This document shows, in pieces, positions 44,103 through 53,588 of a stretch of DNA of 64,000 nucleotides. The stretch spans positions 186,001-250,000 of the forward strand of contig NZ_JANAVO010000003.1 of the NCBI RefSeq assembly GCF_024213555.1, read 5' to 3'. Both the position numbers and the translations under genes were made by a program. Each line of letters opens with the position of its first letter. The stretch's first letter is position 1. This DNA comes from Allokutzneria sp. A3M-2-11 16. Its GTDB lineage: Bacteria > Actinomycetota > Actinomycetes > Mycobacteriales > Pseudonocardiaceae. Below the pieces are notes generated by a model that did not search any database, was not told the origin of the DNA, and worked only from the letters and a program-made list of their open reading frames with translations.

Positions 44103-45119
44103 GTGGCGAGCGCAGACGGCGGACCTGCGACGATCGAGACGATCGCGCGGCGGGCGGGCGTGTCCATCGCCTCGGTGTCCCGGGTGCTCAACGGGCTCGG
44201 TGGACGGCCGGACACGGTGCGTAAGGTCCAGGCCGCCGCGACGGAGCTGGGCTACGTGCCCAACGCCATGGCGCGGTCGCTGCGCGGCGGCCGGTCCGGG
44301 CAGATCGCCTTCGCCATGGAGGACATCGGCAACCCGGTGTACGTGGCGATGGTGCGGCGCATCCAGGCGGTCGCCAAGGAGGCCGGTTTCCGGCTGCTGC
44401 TGCACTCCACCGGCGCCGACCGCGAGGAGGAGCTGCGCGCGCTGCGCAGCCTCGCCGACCGGCACACCGAGGGCCTGATCATCTCGCCGATCCGGATCAC
44501 CCGGGATCACCTGGACGAACTGCGCAGGGCCGTGGCGCCGGTGGTGGTGATCGGGTCGCTGCCGGAGGGGTTCGCCCTGGACAACGTGCGCGTGGACTCC
44601 CGGGTCGGCGCCGCGATGGCGGTCTCGCACCTGGCGGGCATCGGGCGCGGGCGGATCGGGTTCCTCAACGGTCCGCTGGACACCGTGCCGGGCCAGGCGC
44701 GCTACCGGGGGTACCTGGACGGGCTCGCCGCGGCCGGTCTCGACGAGCGGGACGAGCTGGTGGAGTTCGGCGAGTTCCGGACGGACTCCGGCGCCGACGC
44801 CGCGCTCCGGCTGCTGGAGCGCGTCCCGGACCTGGACGGCCTGTTCTGCGCCAACGACCTGATCGCGGTCGGCGCGCTGCGGGCACTGCGGGAGGCGGGT
44901 CGCCGCGTCCCCGACGACATCGCGGTGGTCGGCATGGACGACACCGAGCTGGCACGTGTTACCTGGCCGACCTTGACCAGCGTGGGGCTGGGGTCGGCGC
45001 GGCGCGGGGAGCTCGCGGCAGAGCTGCTCGTCGACCGGCTCGGGGAGGGCCGGGACCGCGAACCGAGATGGGTGTCGGTGACACCCGAACTTGTCGCGAG
45101 AGAGTCCACCCGTTCCTAG
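44103..45119 (+). CDS. LacI-family transcriptional regulator
   Basis: This 338-residue protein has the LacI helix-turn-helix at residues 8-30 (TIETIARRAGVSIASVSRVLNG) with the hinge helix MARSLRGG. A periplasmic-binding-protein-like effector domain follows, with GLIISPIRIT, IGFLNGPLDT, FCANDLIAVGALRALREAG and VVGMDDTELA. AGGG precedes GTG 44103. The gene heads the transporter/ADP-ribosylglycohydrolase cluster and is likely its ligand-responsive repressor. The effector is probably the imported compound or a product of it. Confidence 0.93.
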   Translation: MASADGGPATIETIARRAGVSIASVSRVLNGLGGRPDTVRKVQAAATELGYVPNAMARSLRGGRSGQIAFAMEDIGNPVYVAMVRRIQAVAKEAGFRLLLHSTGADREEELRALRSLADRHTEGLIISPIRITRDHLDELRRAVAPVVVIGSLPEGFALDNVRVDSRVGAAMAVSHLAGIGRGRIGFLNGPLDTVPGQARYRGYLDGLAAAGLDERDELVEFGEFRTDSGADAALRLLERVPDLDGLFCANDLIAVGALRALREAGRRVPDDIAVVGMDDTELARVTWPTLTSVGLGSARRGELAAELLVDRLGEGRDREPRWVSVTPELVARESTRS

Positions 45120-45135
45120 AGAGGCATCTCCGCCC

Positions 45136-46071
45136 ATGACCGCAACCGCCGTGCGAGAGCCGTTGAAGTCTCCGCCGCGGCGCGCGCGCAAAGGCCCGCT
45201 GGGGCTGGAGCGCGACGCCTGGTTCCTGGTGCTCCCCGTCCTGATCCCGATCCTGCTGCTCAGCGTCGGCCCGCTGGTGTACGGGCTGTTGCTGGGGTTC
45301 ACCAACGCCAGCTTCGGCCGCGAGTCCGTCACCGCGGTCACGGGAGTGGACAACTTCACCGACCTGGCGAAGGACTCGTTGTTCTGGGCGTCCTTCAAGA
45401 TCGGCCTGATCTGGGCCGTGGTGGTGACCGCGCTCCAGTTCGTGCTGTCGCTCGGATTGGCGTTGCTGCTCAACCAGAACCTGCGGCTGCGGTGGCTGGC
45501 GCGCACGCTCGCGCTGGTGCCGTGGGCGATGCCGGAGGTGGTGGTCGGCATCATGTGGCGGCTGGTCTACCACTCCGACGCGGGCATCCTGAACCACACG
45601 CTGCGCGATGTCGGTGTACTTGAAGACAACGTGGACTGGCTGGCGACCTTCGGCCTGGCGCTGCCCGCGGTGATCGTGGTCGGCGTGTGGGCGGGGATGC
45701 CGCAGACCACGGTGACCTTGTTGGCGGGTCTGCAGAATGTGCCGAAGACCCTGCACGAGGCGGCCGCGATCGACGGAGCCGGGCCGCTGCGGCGGTTCTG
45801 GGTGGTGACCTGGCCGTCGCTGCGCCCGGTGGTCACGGCGATCACCGCGTTGAACTTCATCTGGAACTTCAACTCCTTCGGCCTGGTCTACGTGCTGACG
45901 CAGGGCGGGCCGGGCGGTGAGACGCGGCTGCCGATGCTGTTCGCCTACGAGGAGGCGTTCAAGTACGGCCAGTTCGGTTACGCCGCCGCGATGGGTTCGG
46001 TGATGGTCGCGGTGATCGCGGTCTTCCTCGCGGTGTATCTGCGCTCCCGGCTCAAGGAGGTCGACCAGTGA
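45136..46071 (+). CDS. Carbohydrate ABC transporter permease (MalF type)
   Basis: This 311-residue protein has six membrane helices and the permease EAA loop (LHEAAAIDGAGPLRRFWVVTWP), which contacts the ATPase. It is one of two permeases of a CUT1-type sugar importer. ATG 45136 is 16 bases after the LacI stop. Its stop overlaps the second permease start (GTGA). No ATPase gene is present in the cluster, so a shared MsiK-type ATPase probably energises it. Codons at 45616-45627 are unusually AT-rich and match the GTACTTGAAGAC repeat end. Confidence 0.93.
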   Translation: MTATAVREPLKSPPRRARKGPLGLERDAWFLVLPVLIPILLLSVGPLVYGLLLGFTNASFGRESVTAVTGVDNFTDLAKDSLFWASFKIGLIWAVVVTALQFVLSLGLALLLNQNLRLRWLARTLALVPWAMPEVVVGIMWRLVYHSDAGILNHTLRDVGVLEDNVDWLATFGLALPAVIVVGVWAGMPQTTVTLLAGLQNVPKTLHEAAAIDGAGPLRRFWVVTWPSLRPVVTAITALNFIWNFNSFGLVYVLTQGGPGGETRLPMLFAYEEAFKYGQFGYAAAMGSVMVAVIAVFLAVYLRSRLKEVDQ

Positions 46072-46886
46072 AGCGGACGGCCCAGTACATCGCTCTGCTC
46101 TGCTACCTCGTCTTCCTCGGCTTTCCCTTGGTGTGGCTCGTTTCCACGGCGTTCAAGGGGCCGCGCGAGCTGGCTTCGATCGACCCGACGTGGATTCCCC
46201 GCGAGGCCACCACGGGGAACTTCTCCACGGCGTTCACCGAACAGCCGCTGTTGCAGGCAGGCATGAACAGCCTCACGATCGCGGTGTCCTCGTCGCTGAT
46301 CACGATGGTGCTGGCCGTGCCCGCCGCCTATGTGCTCGCGCGCTACCGCTCGACGCTGACCAGGCTGACCACGGGCTGGATTCTCGTCAGCCAGATGTTC
46401 CCGTTCGTGCTCGTGATCATCCCGTTGTTCTTGCTGCTCAAGAGCTTCTACCTGGTGGACTCGCAGGCCGGGCTGATCATGGTCTACGTGGTGTGGAACC
46501 TGCCCTTCACGCTCTGGATGCTCCAGGGCTACGTCCGCGCGATCCCGCCGGAGCTGGAGGAAGCCGCCTCCGTCGACGGCGCTTCACGCGGAAAGACGTT
46601 GTGGCACATCGTCTTCCCGTTGCTCACCCCCGGGCTCGTGGCGACCGTGATGTTCTCCTTCATCAGCGCGTGGAACGAGTTCTTCTTCGCGCTCGTGCTG
46701 CTGAAGACCCCGGAGAAGCAGACGCTTCCCGTGCTGCTGACCCGTTTCCTCGGTGCGGAGGGCGTCGCCGACCTCGGCCCGCTCGCCGCGGCCGCGCTGC
46801 TCACCACGATCCCGAGCCTGCTGTTCTTCCTGTTCATCCAGCGCCGGTTGACCGCCGGCATGCTTACCGGGGCGGTGAAGGGATGA
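46068..46886 (+). CDS. Carbohydrate ABC transporter permease (MalG type)
   Basis: This 272-residue second permease of the importer has six membrane helices and the EAA loop EEAASVDGASRGKTLWHIVFPLLTP. GTG 46068 overlaps the stop of the first permease. The stop overlaps the start of the binding-protein gene (ATGA). The pair forms the membrane channel for the sugar-like ligand of this cluster. Confidence 0.93.
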   Translation: MKRTAQYIALLCYLVFLGFPLVWLVSTAFKGPRELASIDPTWIPREATTGNFSTAFTEQPLLQAGMNSLTIAVSSSLITMVLAVPAAYVLARYRSTLTRLTTGWILVSQMFPFVLVIIPLFLLLKSFYLVDSQAGLIMVYVVWNLPFTLWMLQGYVRAIPPELEEAASVDGASRGKTLWHIVFPLLTPGLVATVMFSFISAWNEFFFALVLLKTPEKQTLPVLLTRFLGAEGVADLGPLAAAALLTTIPSLLFFLFIQRRLTAGMLTGAVKG

Positions 46887-48160
46887 AGCGACTTCTTGTC
46901 CTTCTGGTGCTCGCACTCGTCGGGTGCTCGACCGCGCCGAAGTCCGACGTGGTGAAGCTGCGGTTCCTCAGCCTGGCCTGGCAGAAGGAATCCGTCGCGG
47001 TGAACAAGCAGATCGTCGCGGAGTGGAACCGAACCCACCCCAGGGTGCAGGTGGAGTACGTGCCGGGCAGCTGGGACAGCATTCACGACCAGCTGCTCAC
47101 CTCGTTCGCGGGCGGTGAGGCCGCCGACGTCATCCACAACTCCTCCGACGACCTCTCCGAGTTCGCCCACGGCGGCTACCTCGCCGACCTGACCACGTTG
47201 CTGCCACAGGGGTTGAAGGCGGACATCCCGGAGGCAACCTGGGAGACCACGCGGTTCAAGCAGGGCGTCTACGGCGTGCCGTTCCTCCAGGAGCCCAAGG
47301 TGATCCTGGCCAACCGGGCGCTGCTCACCGAGGGGGGCGTGCGCATGCCCACCCCGGACAAGCCGTGGAGCTGGGACGAGTTCGCCGAGATCAGCAAGAA
47401 GCTGACCAAGGACACCTCCGGCGACGGCAAGTCCGACCAGTACGGCTTCGCGTGGCCGATGAAGCAGCCCGTGAGCACGATGTTGAACCTCGCGCTGAAC
47501 TTCGACGGGAAGTTCTTCTACCCCAAGGACGGCAAGGTGCTGGCCGACGTCGGCCCGGCCGAGCGGCAGGTGCTCCAGCGGGTGCACGCGCAGCTGCACA
47601 CCGAGAACTCCGCGGCGCCCGGGGCACTGGGCATGAGCGGGTCGGACTCGCTGCCCGGGTTCTTCGCGGGCAAGTACGCCATGGTCTCGCTCGGCCTGTC
47701 CTACCGCCAGCAGATGCGCCAGCAGGCGCCGAAGGGCTTCGACTGGGTGACGTTGCCACCGCTCGCCGGGACCAGCTCGGAGCAGGGCGTGAGCCCGCAG
47801 ACCCTGTCGATCTCCGAGGACAGCGCGCACAAGCGGGAAGCCATGGAGTTCATCGACTATCTGGTCAACCCGCGCAACACCGCGCGCCTGGCGCTGGGCG
47901 ACTGGATGCTGCCGACCAGCACGAAGGCGCTGGCCGCGCCGGAGCTGAACGTGCCGGAGTTCGGTTGGAACGTCGGCGTGGCCGCGGGCGCGTCGCTGCG
48001 GACTTCGCCGTCCCAGCGCGTGCGCGGCTACGCGGAGTGGAAGGACAAGATCGCCACTCCGGCTTTCCAGCAGTACTTCCGGAACCAGATCAGTATTGAC
48101 GAGCTGAGCCGCAAACTGACCGAGGACGGGAACCGAGTGTTGGCCAGGTACCAGCGGTGA
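46883..48160 (+). CDS. Carbohydrate ABC transporter solute-binding lipoprotein
   Basis: This 425-residue family 1 extracellular solute-binding protein has a lipoprotein signal (MKRLLVLLVLALVGCS; Cys 15). Typical segments are VQVEYVPGSWDSIHDQLLTSFAGGEAADVI, GVPFLQEPKVILANRALL and AMEFIDYLVNP. It captures the ligand outside the cell for the two permeases. It is coupled by overlaps to the MalG-type gene and to the first ADP-ribosylglycohydrolase gene, tying uptake directly to the hydrolases. Confidence 0.92.
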   Translation: MKRLLVLLVLALVGCSTAPKSDVVKLRFLSLAWQKESVAVNKQIVAEWNRTHPRVQVEYVPGSWDSIHDQLLTSFAGGEAADVIHNSSDDLSEFAHGGYLADLTTLLPQGLKADIPEATWETTRFKQGVYGVPFLQEPKVILANRALLTEGGVRMPTPDKPWSWDEFAEISKKLTKDTSGDGKSDQYGFAWPMKQPVSTMLNLALNFDGKFFYPKDGKVLADVGPAERQVLQRVHAQLHTENSAAPGALGMSGSDSLPGFFAGKYAMVSLGLSYRQQMRQQAPKGFDWVTLPPLAGTSSEQGVSPQTLSISEDSAHKREAMEFIDYLVNPRNTARLALGDWMLPTSTKALAAPELNVPEFGWNVGVAAGASLRTSPSQRVRGYAEWKDKIATPAFQQYFRNQISIDELSRKLTEDGNRVLARYQR

Positions 48161-50187
48161 CGGAGGACAAGGCCCGGGGCGCGCTGCTCGGGCTCGCGGT
48201 CGGTGACGCCCTGGGCGCGCCCGCGGAGAACCTGTCGCGGGCGGAGATCGCCCAGCGCTGGGGCCGCGTCGAGGGCTTCCTCTCCGACGACCCGGTTGGC
48301 ACCGACGACACCGAGTACGCGGTGTTCTCCGCGCTGCTGCTGATCGAGCACGGCGCGGCGCTCTCGCCGTCGGACGTGGAGAAGGCGTGGCGGGAGTCCA
48401 TTGTGGACCAACCGCTGAAGGGCGCGGGGTTCAGCGAGCGCGGGACCGTGGAGAACCTCCAGCGCGGTCTCGCCGCCCCGCTCAGCGCCCAGCACCGGCA
48501 CGGGTGGAGCGACGGCCTCGCCATGCGCGCCACGCCCTTCGGGGTGTTCGCGGCCGGAGATCCGGCGGAGGCGGCGCGCCTGGTCGCGGTGGACGGTTCG
48601 ATCAGCCACGAGGGCGAGGGCATCCTCGGCGGCCAGGCCGTCGCGGCCGCGGTTGCCGCGGCGATGGCCGGAGCCTCGCTGGACGAGGTGATCGCGGCGG
48701 GCCTCACGGTGATCCCGGAGGACTCGTGGACCTCGCGTGCGATCCGCGAAGCCGTTGCGGCGCAATCGGAAGACGAGATCCTGGACGCGGTGGTCGTGCG
48801 TGACTACCCGTGGACGGACCTCGCTCCGGAGGCCGTCGCGCTGGCGTTCGGCGCGCTCGTGCTGGAGGACGGCGACGTCCGCACCTCGATCCTCACGGCG
48901 GTCAACATGGGCCGCGACGCGGACACCACCGCCGCGATCGCGGGCGCCGTCGCCGGTGCCCTCCACGGTGAATCCGCCGTCCCCCAGGAGTGGGCCGGCC
49001 AGATCGGCCCCGTCCGCGGCGCCTGCATCAGCGCGGTGGCCGGACACCACATCACCACCGTGGCCGATACCCTCCACGCCGCGCGGGTTCCCCCGTCTTC
49101 AAGTACCACGAACCCCCCTGTTGATCACCGAAAACCGCAGCAAACCCCCGCGGCGACCCGCCACGTCCGGACGAAGCGCCAGGGCGGGAGCGTGGTCGGC
49201 GCGCTGATGGGCCTGGCGGTCGGCGACTCGCTGGGGTGGCCCGCCGCGAAGCACCGGGCGGGGCAGCTGCCCGCGTGGACCCGGCGGCTGGCCCGGGAGC
49301 TGGACGCCTTCGCCGAGGCGCACGGGATCAGCTGCCTGCCCGTGCCGATGGCGTTGAACCAGCCGACGGAGGCGCTCCGGCTCGGGCCGACCGACGACGC
49401 CGAGTGGGCGGTCTTCGCCGCGCTCGCCGCGATGGACGGCGCCGACGCGCTGCGGGCCGCGTGGATCGAGCTGGCGGGCAGCGACCGGCAGCCGATCATC
49501 GCGCGGATCTCCGTGCGCGCCGGGCTCGCCAACCTGGTCAAGGGGTTGCGCCCGCCCGCGAGCGGCCACGACAACCCGCACTTCTTCGACGACGCCGCTT
49601 GTTCTCGCGCGGTCGGGCTGGCGACGCTGCTGCCGGGCGATCCCGCTGCCGCCGCCGCGCTGGCCGAGGTCGACGCGCGGCACACCCAGGACGGTGACGG
49701 CGTCCTCGGAGCGCGGGCGATGGCCGCCGCGATCTCCTCGGCGCTCGGCGGTGCGACCCCGGGTGAAGCCGTCGACGCGGCGTTGCTGGAACTGCCGGAG
49801 GGCACCGAGATCGGCCGCAACGCCCGCCGGGCTGTCCACTATGGACGGAACAGTGACACGTTCAGCCTGGTTCCGTTGCTGGACAACGGAATTGTTGATC
49901 ACGTGTACAGCTACGGCACCGCCGCCGCGGAGACCGTCCCGGTCGCGCTGGCCCTGGTGGTGGCGTCCGGGGCGCGCTTCGGCGAGGCGGTCTCGGCCGC
50001 GGCGTGCCTGTCCCGGCTCGCCGACTCCGCGCCCGCGCTGACCGGCGCCCTGGCCGGGGCGCTGTCCGGGGACGTGCCGATGACCTGGCGGGCGAGCTGC
50101 CGGGAGCTGCGCGGGACGAGCCTGCCGTGGCTGGCCGGAACGGATCTCATCGACCTCGCGGGCCGCATCACCGCCCGCGGCAACTGA
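48157..50187 (+). CDS. Two-domain ADP-ribosylglycohydrolase-family protein
   Basis: This 676-residue protein has two ARH domains in tandem. Domain 1 (1-310) has GLAVGDALGAPAE, TDDTEYAV and MGRDADTTAAIAGAVAGAL, the magnesium-binding motifs of active ARH enzymes, which cleave N- or O-ribosyl bonds. Domain 2 (345-676) starts GALMGLAVGDSLGW, but TDDT is TDDA and GRDADT is SRLADS, so its metal site is probably lost. The linker (about 310-343, rich in Pro, Ser, Thr and basic residues) is encoded by half of a GTCTTCAAGTAC repeat. GTG 48157 overlaps the binding-protein stop. Confidence 0.88.
   Translation: MTEDKARGALLGLAVGDALGAPAENLSRAEIAQRWGRVEGFLSDDPVGTDDTEYAVFSALLLIEHGAALSPSDVEKAWRESIVDQPLKGAGFSERGTVENLQRGLAAPLSAQHRHGWSDGLAMRATPFGVFAAGDPAEAARLVAVDGSISHEGEGILGGQAVAAAVAAAMAGASLDEVIAAGLTVIPEDSWTSRAIREAVAAQSEDEILDAVVVRDYPWTDLAPEAVALAFGALVLEDGDVRTSILTAVNMGRDADTTAAIAGAVAGALHGESAVPQEWAGQIGPVRGACISAVAGHHITTVADTLHAARVPPSSSTTNPPVDHRKPQQTPAATRHVRTKRQGGSVVGALMGLAVGDSLGWPAAKHRAGQLPAWTRRLARELDAFAEAHGISCLPVPMALNQPTEALRLGPTDDAEWAVFAALAAMDGADALRAAWIELAGSDRQPIIARISVRAGLANLVKGLRPPASGHDNPHFFDDAACSRAVGLATLLPGDPAAAAALAEVDARHTQDGDGVLGARAMAAAISSALGGATPGEAVDAALLELPEGTEIGRNARRAVHYGRNSDTFSLVPLLDNGIVDHVYSYGTAAAETVPVALALVVASGARFGEAVSAAACLSRLADSAPALTGALAGALSGDVPMTWRASCRELRGTSLPWLAGTDLIDLAGRITARGN
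49095..49150 (+). repeat. GTCTTCAAGTAC repeat half copy within a coding sequence (R5)
   Basis: GTCTTCAAGTACCACGAACC matches the left end of the intergenic palindromes, followed by a C-rich stretch, but there is no GTACTTGAAGAC right end nearby. It lies in frame at the junction between the two ARH domains and encodes part of their linker (SSSTTNPPVDH). Confidence 0.8.
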
Positions 50188-50203
50188 AGGAGGAGAAGGA
50201 GCA

Positions 50204-51352
50204 GTGTCGAAACCCCTGGAGGACCGCGCCAAGGGCTGCCTGGTCGGGGCCGCTGTCGGTGACGCGCTCGGTGGACCCGCCGAGGGCTGGACGCCGGAGG
50301 ACCTGGTCGAGCGCTACGGCGGCCGCATCCAGGGGATCGTGCCGCCCTTCTACGAGAACTGGCGTGACGCGCGGCCGATCGCGCCGTACCACAAGGGCGA
50401 CGGCAACGTCACCGACGACACCTTGATGACCCACGCGCTGGTCCGGGTCTACACCAAGGTCCGCGATCACATCGACGCGTACTCGATCGCCGAGCACCTG
50501 GTGCCAGAACTGATCGGCAGCAAGGTGTGGATTCCCGAGCTGGAGGCGGAAGCCCTTCCGCTGCAACGCATCTTCCTCGCCGAGAAGTGGATCGTCGCGC
50601 GCCTGCACTACGGGCACGTCGACCCGCGTGAGGCCGGGGTCGGCAACATCGTCAACTGTGGTGCCGCGATGTACATGGCGCCGGTGGGCGTGGTGAACGC
50701 GGGCAACCCCGATGCCGCGTACGCGGAGGCCATCGAGGTCGCGGGGCCGCACCAGTCCAGCTACGGCCGTGAGGCTGCCGCGGTCTTCGCCGCCGGAGTC
50801 GCTTCGGCGTTCCGTCCTGACTCCACTGTGGACAGTGTGGTCGCGGATTGCATGCGGTTGGCCAAGGACGGCACCCGTTCCGCGATCGCGGCGGTGTGCG
50901 AGGTCGCGTCCAAGTACGACGATTGGGAAGCCGCGATCCCAGCGCTGCGCGATGCTGTCGAGCCCTTCGACACGGTCGGGCCGGAGTACCGCAAGCCCGG
51001 CCTCGGTGCGCGCAGGCCGAGCAGGCTGCACTCGATCGAGGAGCTGCCGATCGCGCTGGGCATGCTCGTGGTCTCGCGCGGGGACACGCGCAGCACGGTC
51101 CTCGGCGGCGTGAACTACGGCCGTGACTGCGACTCGATCGCCAGCATGGGCGGCGCGATTTCCGGTGCGCTCAACGGGCTCACGGATGTGCCGCTGGAGT
51201 GGCGGGAGCGCGTGGCGGAGGCCAGCAGGCTCGACCTGGAGGCTCCGGCCGTCGCGCTGGCCGAGGTCGCCCGGGAGATCTTCGAGCGCGATGTGCGCCG
51301 CCGTAGAGAGCACGAGGACGCCTTCCGCGTGCTGCTCGCCGGGCGGGCGTGA
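50204..51352 (+). CDS. ADP-ribosylglycohydrolase-family protein
   Basis: This 382-residue single-domain ARH-family protein has GAAVGDALGGPAEG near the start, the first metal motif NVTDDTLMTHAL (about residue 67) and the second NYGRDCDSIASMGGAISGAL (about 305), so the binuclear magnesium site looks intact. It has an excellent ribosome binding site (AAGGAGGAGAAGGAG) before GTG 50204. Its stop overlaps the next gene (TGATG). The natural substrate is unlikely to be protein ADP-ribose only, given the importer and kinase beside it. Confidence 0.9.
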   Translation: MSKPLEDRAKGCLVGAAVGDALGGPAEGWTPEDLVERYGGRIQGIVPPFYENWRDARPIAPYHKGDGNVTDDTLMTHALVRVYTKVRDHIDAYSIAEHLVPELIGSKVWIPELEAEALPLQRIFLAEKWIVARLHYGHVDPREAGVGNIVNCGAAMYMAPVGVVNAGNPDAAYAEAIEVAGPHQSSYGREAAAVFAAGVASAFRPDSTVDSVVADCMRLAKDGTRSAIAAVCEVASKYDDWEAAIPALRDAVEPFDTVGPEYRKPGLGARRPSRLHSIEELPIALGMLVVSRGDTRSTVLGGVNYGRDCDSIASMGGAISGALNGLTDVPLEWRERVAEASRLDLEAPAVALAEVAREIFERDVRRRREHEDAFRVLLAGRA

Positions 51353-52695
51353 TGCGCCTGTCCTGGGTGCAGCCCGAGGACCTGGTCGGTCACGAGCTGC
51401 GGCAGGCCGAGGAGGACGGTCGCAACGCGAGTGCGATCGCGCGCCGGTGGCTCGACGCCGGTGGCGAGCTGAGTCCCGCGCTCGCGGGTGCCTCGCCGGA
51501 GCAGGCGTCGCCGGAGCTGCGCGCCCTGGCGGGCGACCTGCTCGACGAGCTGGCGTTGCTGCCGGGAACGACCGAACCGACGGATCTCGCCGAGATCAAG
51601 TCCGAGTGTCCACTTTGGATGAATGACTGCGGTTCCGATGAGCCGGAGCCGGACCGGGTGCACGGCGCGTGGCTGGGCCGCGCGGTGGGTTGCCTGCTCG
51701 GCAAGCCAGTGGAGAAGATCCCCCGCGCCGGGATCGAAGAGATCGCCCGCGCCACCGGGAACTGGCCGATCCGGCGGTACTTCACCGAGGTCGGGCTGCC
51801 CGGGGAGATCGCCGCGCGGTGGCCGTGGAACCGGCGCAGCAGGCCGACCAGCCTGATCGAGAACATCGACGGGATGCCCGAGGACGACGACCTCAACTAC
51901 CCACTGCTGGCGCTGATGCTGTTGGAGCGCAAGGGTTCGGGCTTCACCACTGAGGACGTCGCGGACCTGTGGCTCGCGGAACTGCCCGCGGGACGGACCT
52001 TCACGGCCGAGCGCATCGCGTATCGGAACCTGCTGCTGGGCCACTCGCCCCCGGAGACGGCGAGCTACCGCAATCCGTTCCGGGAGTGGATCGGTGCGCA
52101 GATCCGGGCTGATCTCTTCGGCTGGATCAATCCCGGCAGGCCCGGAGCCGCGGCGGAGGCCGCGTGGCGGGACGCGGTGCTCAGCCACACTGCCAACGGC
52201 GTGTACGGCGCGATGTTCGTCGCTGCGGCGGTTTCCGCGGCGGCAGTGCTGGAAGAACCGATGCTGTGGCTGCGAGCTGGGCTTTCCGTCGTGCCGCCGC
52301 GATCCCGGCTGGCCACCGCAGTTCGCGATGCAATCGTTGCCGCACAAGAAGAAGAGGACTGGGAGCGCGTCCTCGACCGACTTTACGACAGTCATGGACA
52401 CCTGCACTGGGTGCACGCGGTGAACAACTGCGCGCTCGTCGCGGCGGCGGTTGTGCACGGTCGTGGTGACTTCGAGGCATCGATCTGCCGCGTCGTCGCG
52501 GGCGGTTGGGACACCGACTCCAACGGCGCGACGGTCGGTTCGCTGCTCGGCGTTCGGCTCGGCGCGGCGTCTCTGCCGGAGAGCTGGACGGCTCCGCTCA
52601 AGAACCGGCTCGCCACGACTGTCGGCGGGATGGACGGGATCGGCTTCGACGAGCTCGCCGCGCGGACTGTTTCTGTCGCGGGGAAAGGGATCTGA
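51352..52695 (+). CDS. Divergent ADP-ribosylglycohydrolase-family protein
   Basis: This 447-residue protein has about 95 N-terminal helical residues that are not part of the ARH fold, then an ARH domain: GAWLGRAVGCLLGKPVEK, the first metal motif MPEDDDLNYPLLAL and the second VAGGWDTDSNGATVGSLLG. The motifs depart from the classical ones (DDT as DDD, GRDADT as GWDTDS) but keep the aspartates. ATG 51352 overlaps the stop of the previous ARH gene. Its stop overlaps the kinase start. The three ARH genes are not close duplicates. Confidence 0.87.
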   Translation: MRLSWVQPEDLVGHELRQAEEDGRNASAIARRWLDAGGELSPALAGASPEQASPELRALAGDLLDELALLPGTTEPTDLAEIKSECPLWMNDCGSDEPEPDRVHGAWLGRAVGCLLGKPVEKIPRAGIEEIARATGNWPIRRYFTEVGLPGEIAARWPWNRRSRPTSLIENIDGMPEDDDLNYPLLALMLLERKGSGFTTEDVADLWLAELPAGRTFTAERIAYRNLLLGHSPPETASYRNPFREWIGAQIRADLFGWINPGRPGAAAEAAWRDAVLSHTANGVYGAMFVAAAVSAAAVLEEPMLWLRAGLSVVPPRSRLATAVRDAIVAAQEEEDWERVLDRLYDSHGHLHWVHAVNNCALVAAAVVHGRGDFEASICRVVAGGWDTDSNGATVGSLLGVRLGAASLPESWTAPLKNRLATTVGGMDGIGFDELAARTVSVAGKGI

Positions 52696-53588
52696 TGATC
52701 GTCGTTCTTGGTAGTGCCAGCATGGACCTGACGACCTATGTCGCGGTCGCGCCCGCGCTCGGGGAAACCGTGATGGGGCGGGAGTTCCGCACGGTTCCCG
52801 GTGGCAAGGGCGCGAACCAGGCGATCGCCGCCGCGCGGGCCGGGGGCGGCGTGGCGATGATCGGCGCGGTCGGCGACGACTCCTTCGGTGAGCCGGTGCG
52901 GCGGACGCTCGCGGAGTCCGGAGTGGACGTCGCGGGCCTGCGCACCGTCGCGGGACCGACCGGCACCGCGCACATCGTGGTTGACGACAACGGAGGCAAC
53001 TCGATCGTCGTGGTGCCCTCGGCGAACGCGACGATCACCGGGACCGAGGACGGCGACGCCGAGCGGATCGCCGCGGCGGACTTCCTGTTGTTGCAGCTCG
53101 AAGCGCCGATGGACGCGGCGATCGCGGGAGCCGGGGTCGCCAGGGCGAACGGCACGAAGGTCGTGCTGACCCCGGCACCGACGCAGGAGCTGCCAGAGGC
53201 TCTTCTGTCCAACGTGGACATCATCGTGCCGAACGAGCACGAGGCGCGTGCACTGTCCGGAGTGGACGATCTGGACAAGACGATCGAGTGGTTGCTCGAT
53301 CGTGTCCCGGTCGCGGTGGTGACCCTCGGTGAACAGGGCTGCCTGTACGCGGCGCGCGGCGAGGAGCGGGTCAGGGTGCCCGCCTTCGCGGTGACCGCCG
53401 TCGACACCACGGCCGCCGGGGACACCTTCGTCGGTGCCCTCGCGGTGGCGCTCGGCGAGGGCAAGGCGGTCGTCGAAGCCCTCACCTGGGCCAGTGCGGC
53501 GGCGGCCATGGCCGTGCAGCGACCGGGCGCGTCCAGTTCGATGCCCGAGCGCGCCGAGATCGAAGTGCTGGTGGCGTCTCGAACATGA
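52695..53588 (+). CDS. Ribokinase-like PfkB carbohydrate kinase
   Basis: This 297-residue PfkB-family kinase has the N-terminal VLGSASMDLT, the substrate-binding PGGKGANQAIAAARAGG, IVPNEHEARAL, and the catalytic anion-hole region AVDTTAAGDTFVGAL, with the general-base Asp in GDTF. The order and motifs fit ribokinase best, so it may phosphorylate ribose released by the ARH enzymes encoded just upstream. ATG 52695 overlaps the ARH stop (TGATG). Confidence 0.92.
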   Translation: MIVVLGSASMDLTTYVAVAPALGETVMGREFRTVPGGKGANQAIAAARAGGGVAMIGAVGDDSFGEPVRRTLAESGVDVAGLRTVAGPTGTAHIVVDDNGGNSIVVVPSANATITGTEDGDAERIAAADFLLLQLEAPMDAAIAGAGVARANGTKVVLTPAPTQELPEALLSNVDIIVPNEHEARALSGVDDLDKTIEWLLDRVPVAVVTLGEQGCLYAARGEERVRVPAFAVTAVDTTAAGDTFVGALAVALGEGKAVVEALTWASAAAAMAVQRPGASSSMPERAEIEVLVASRT

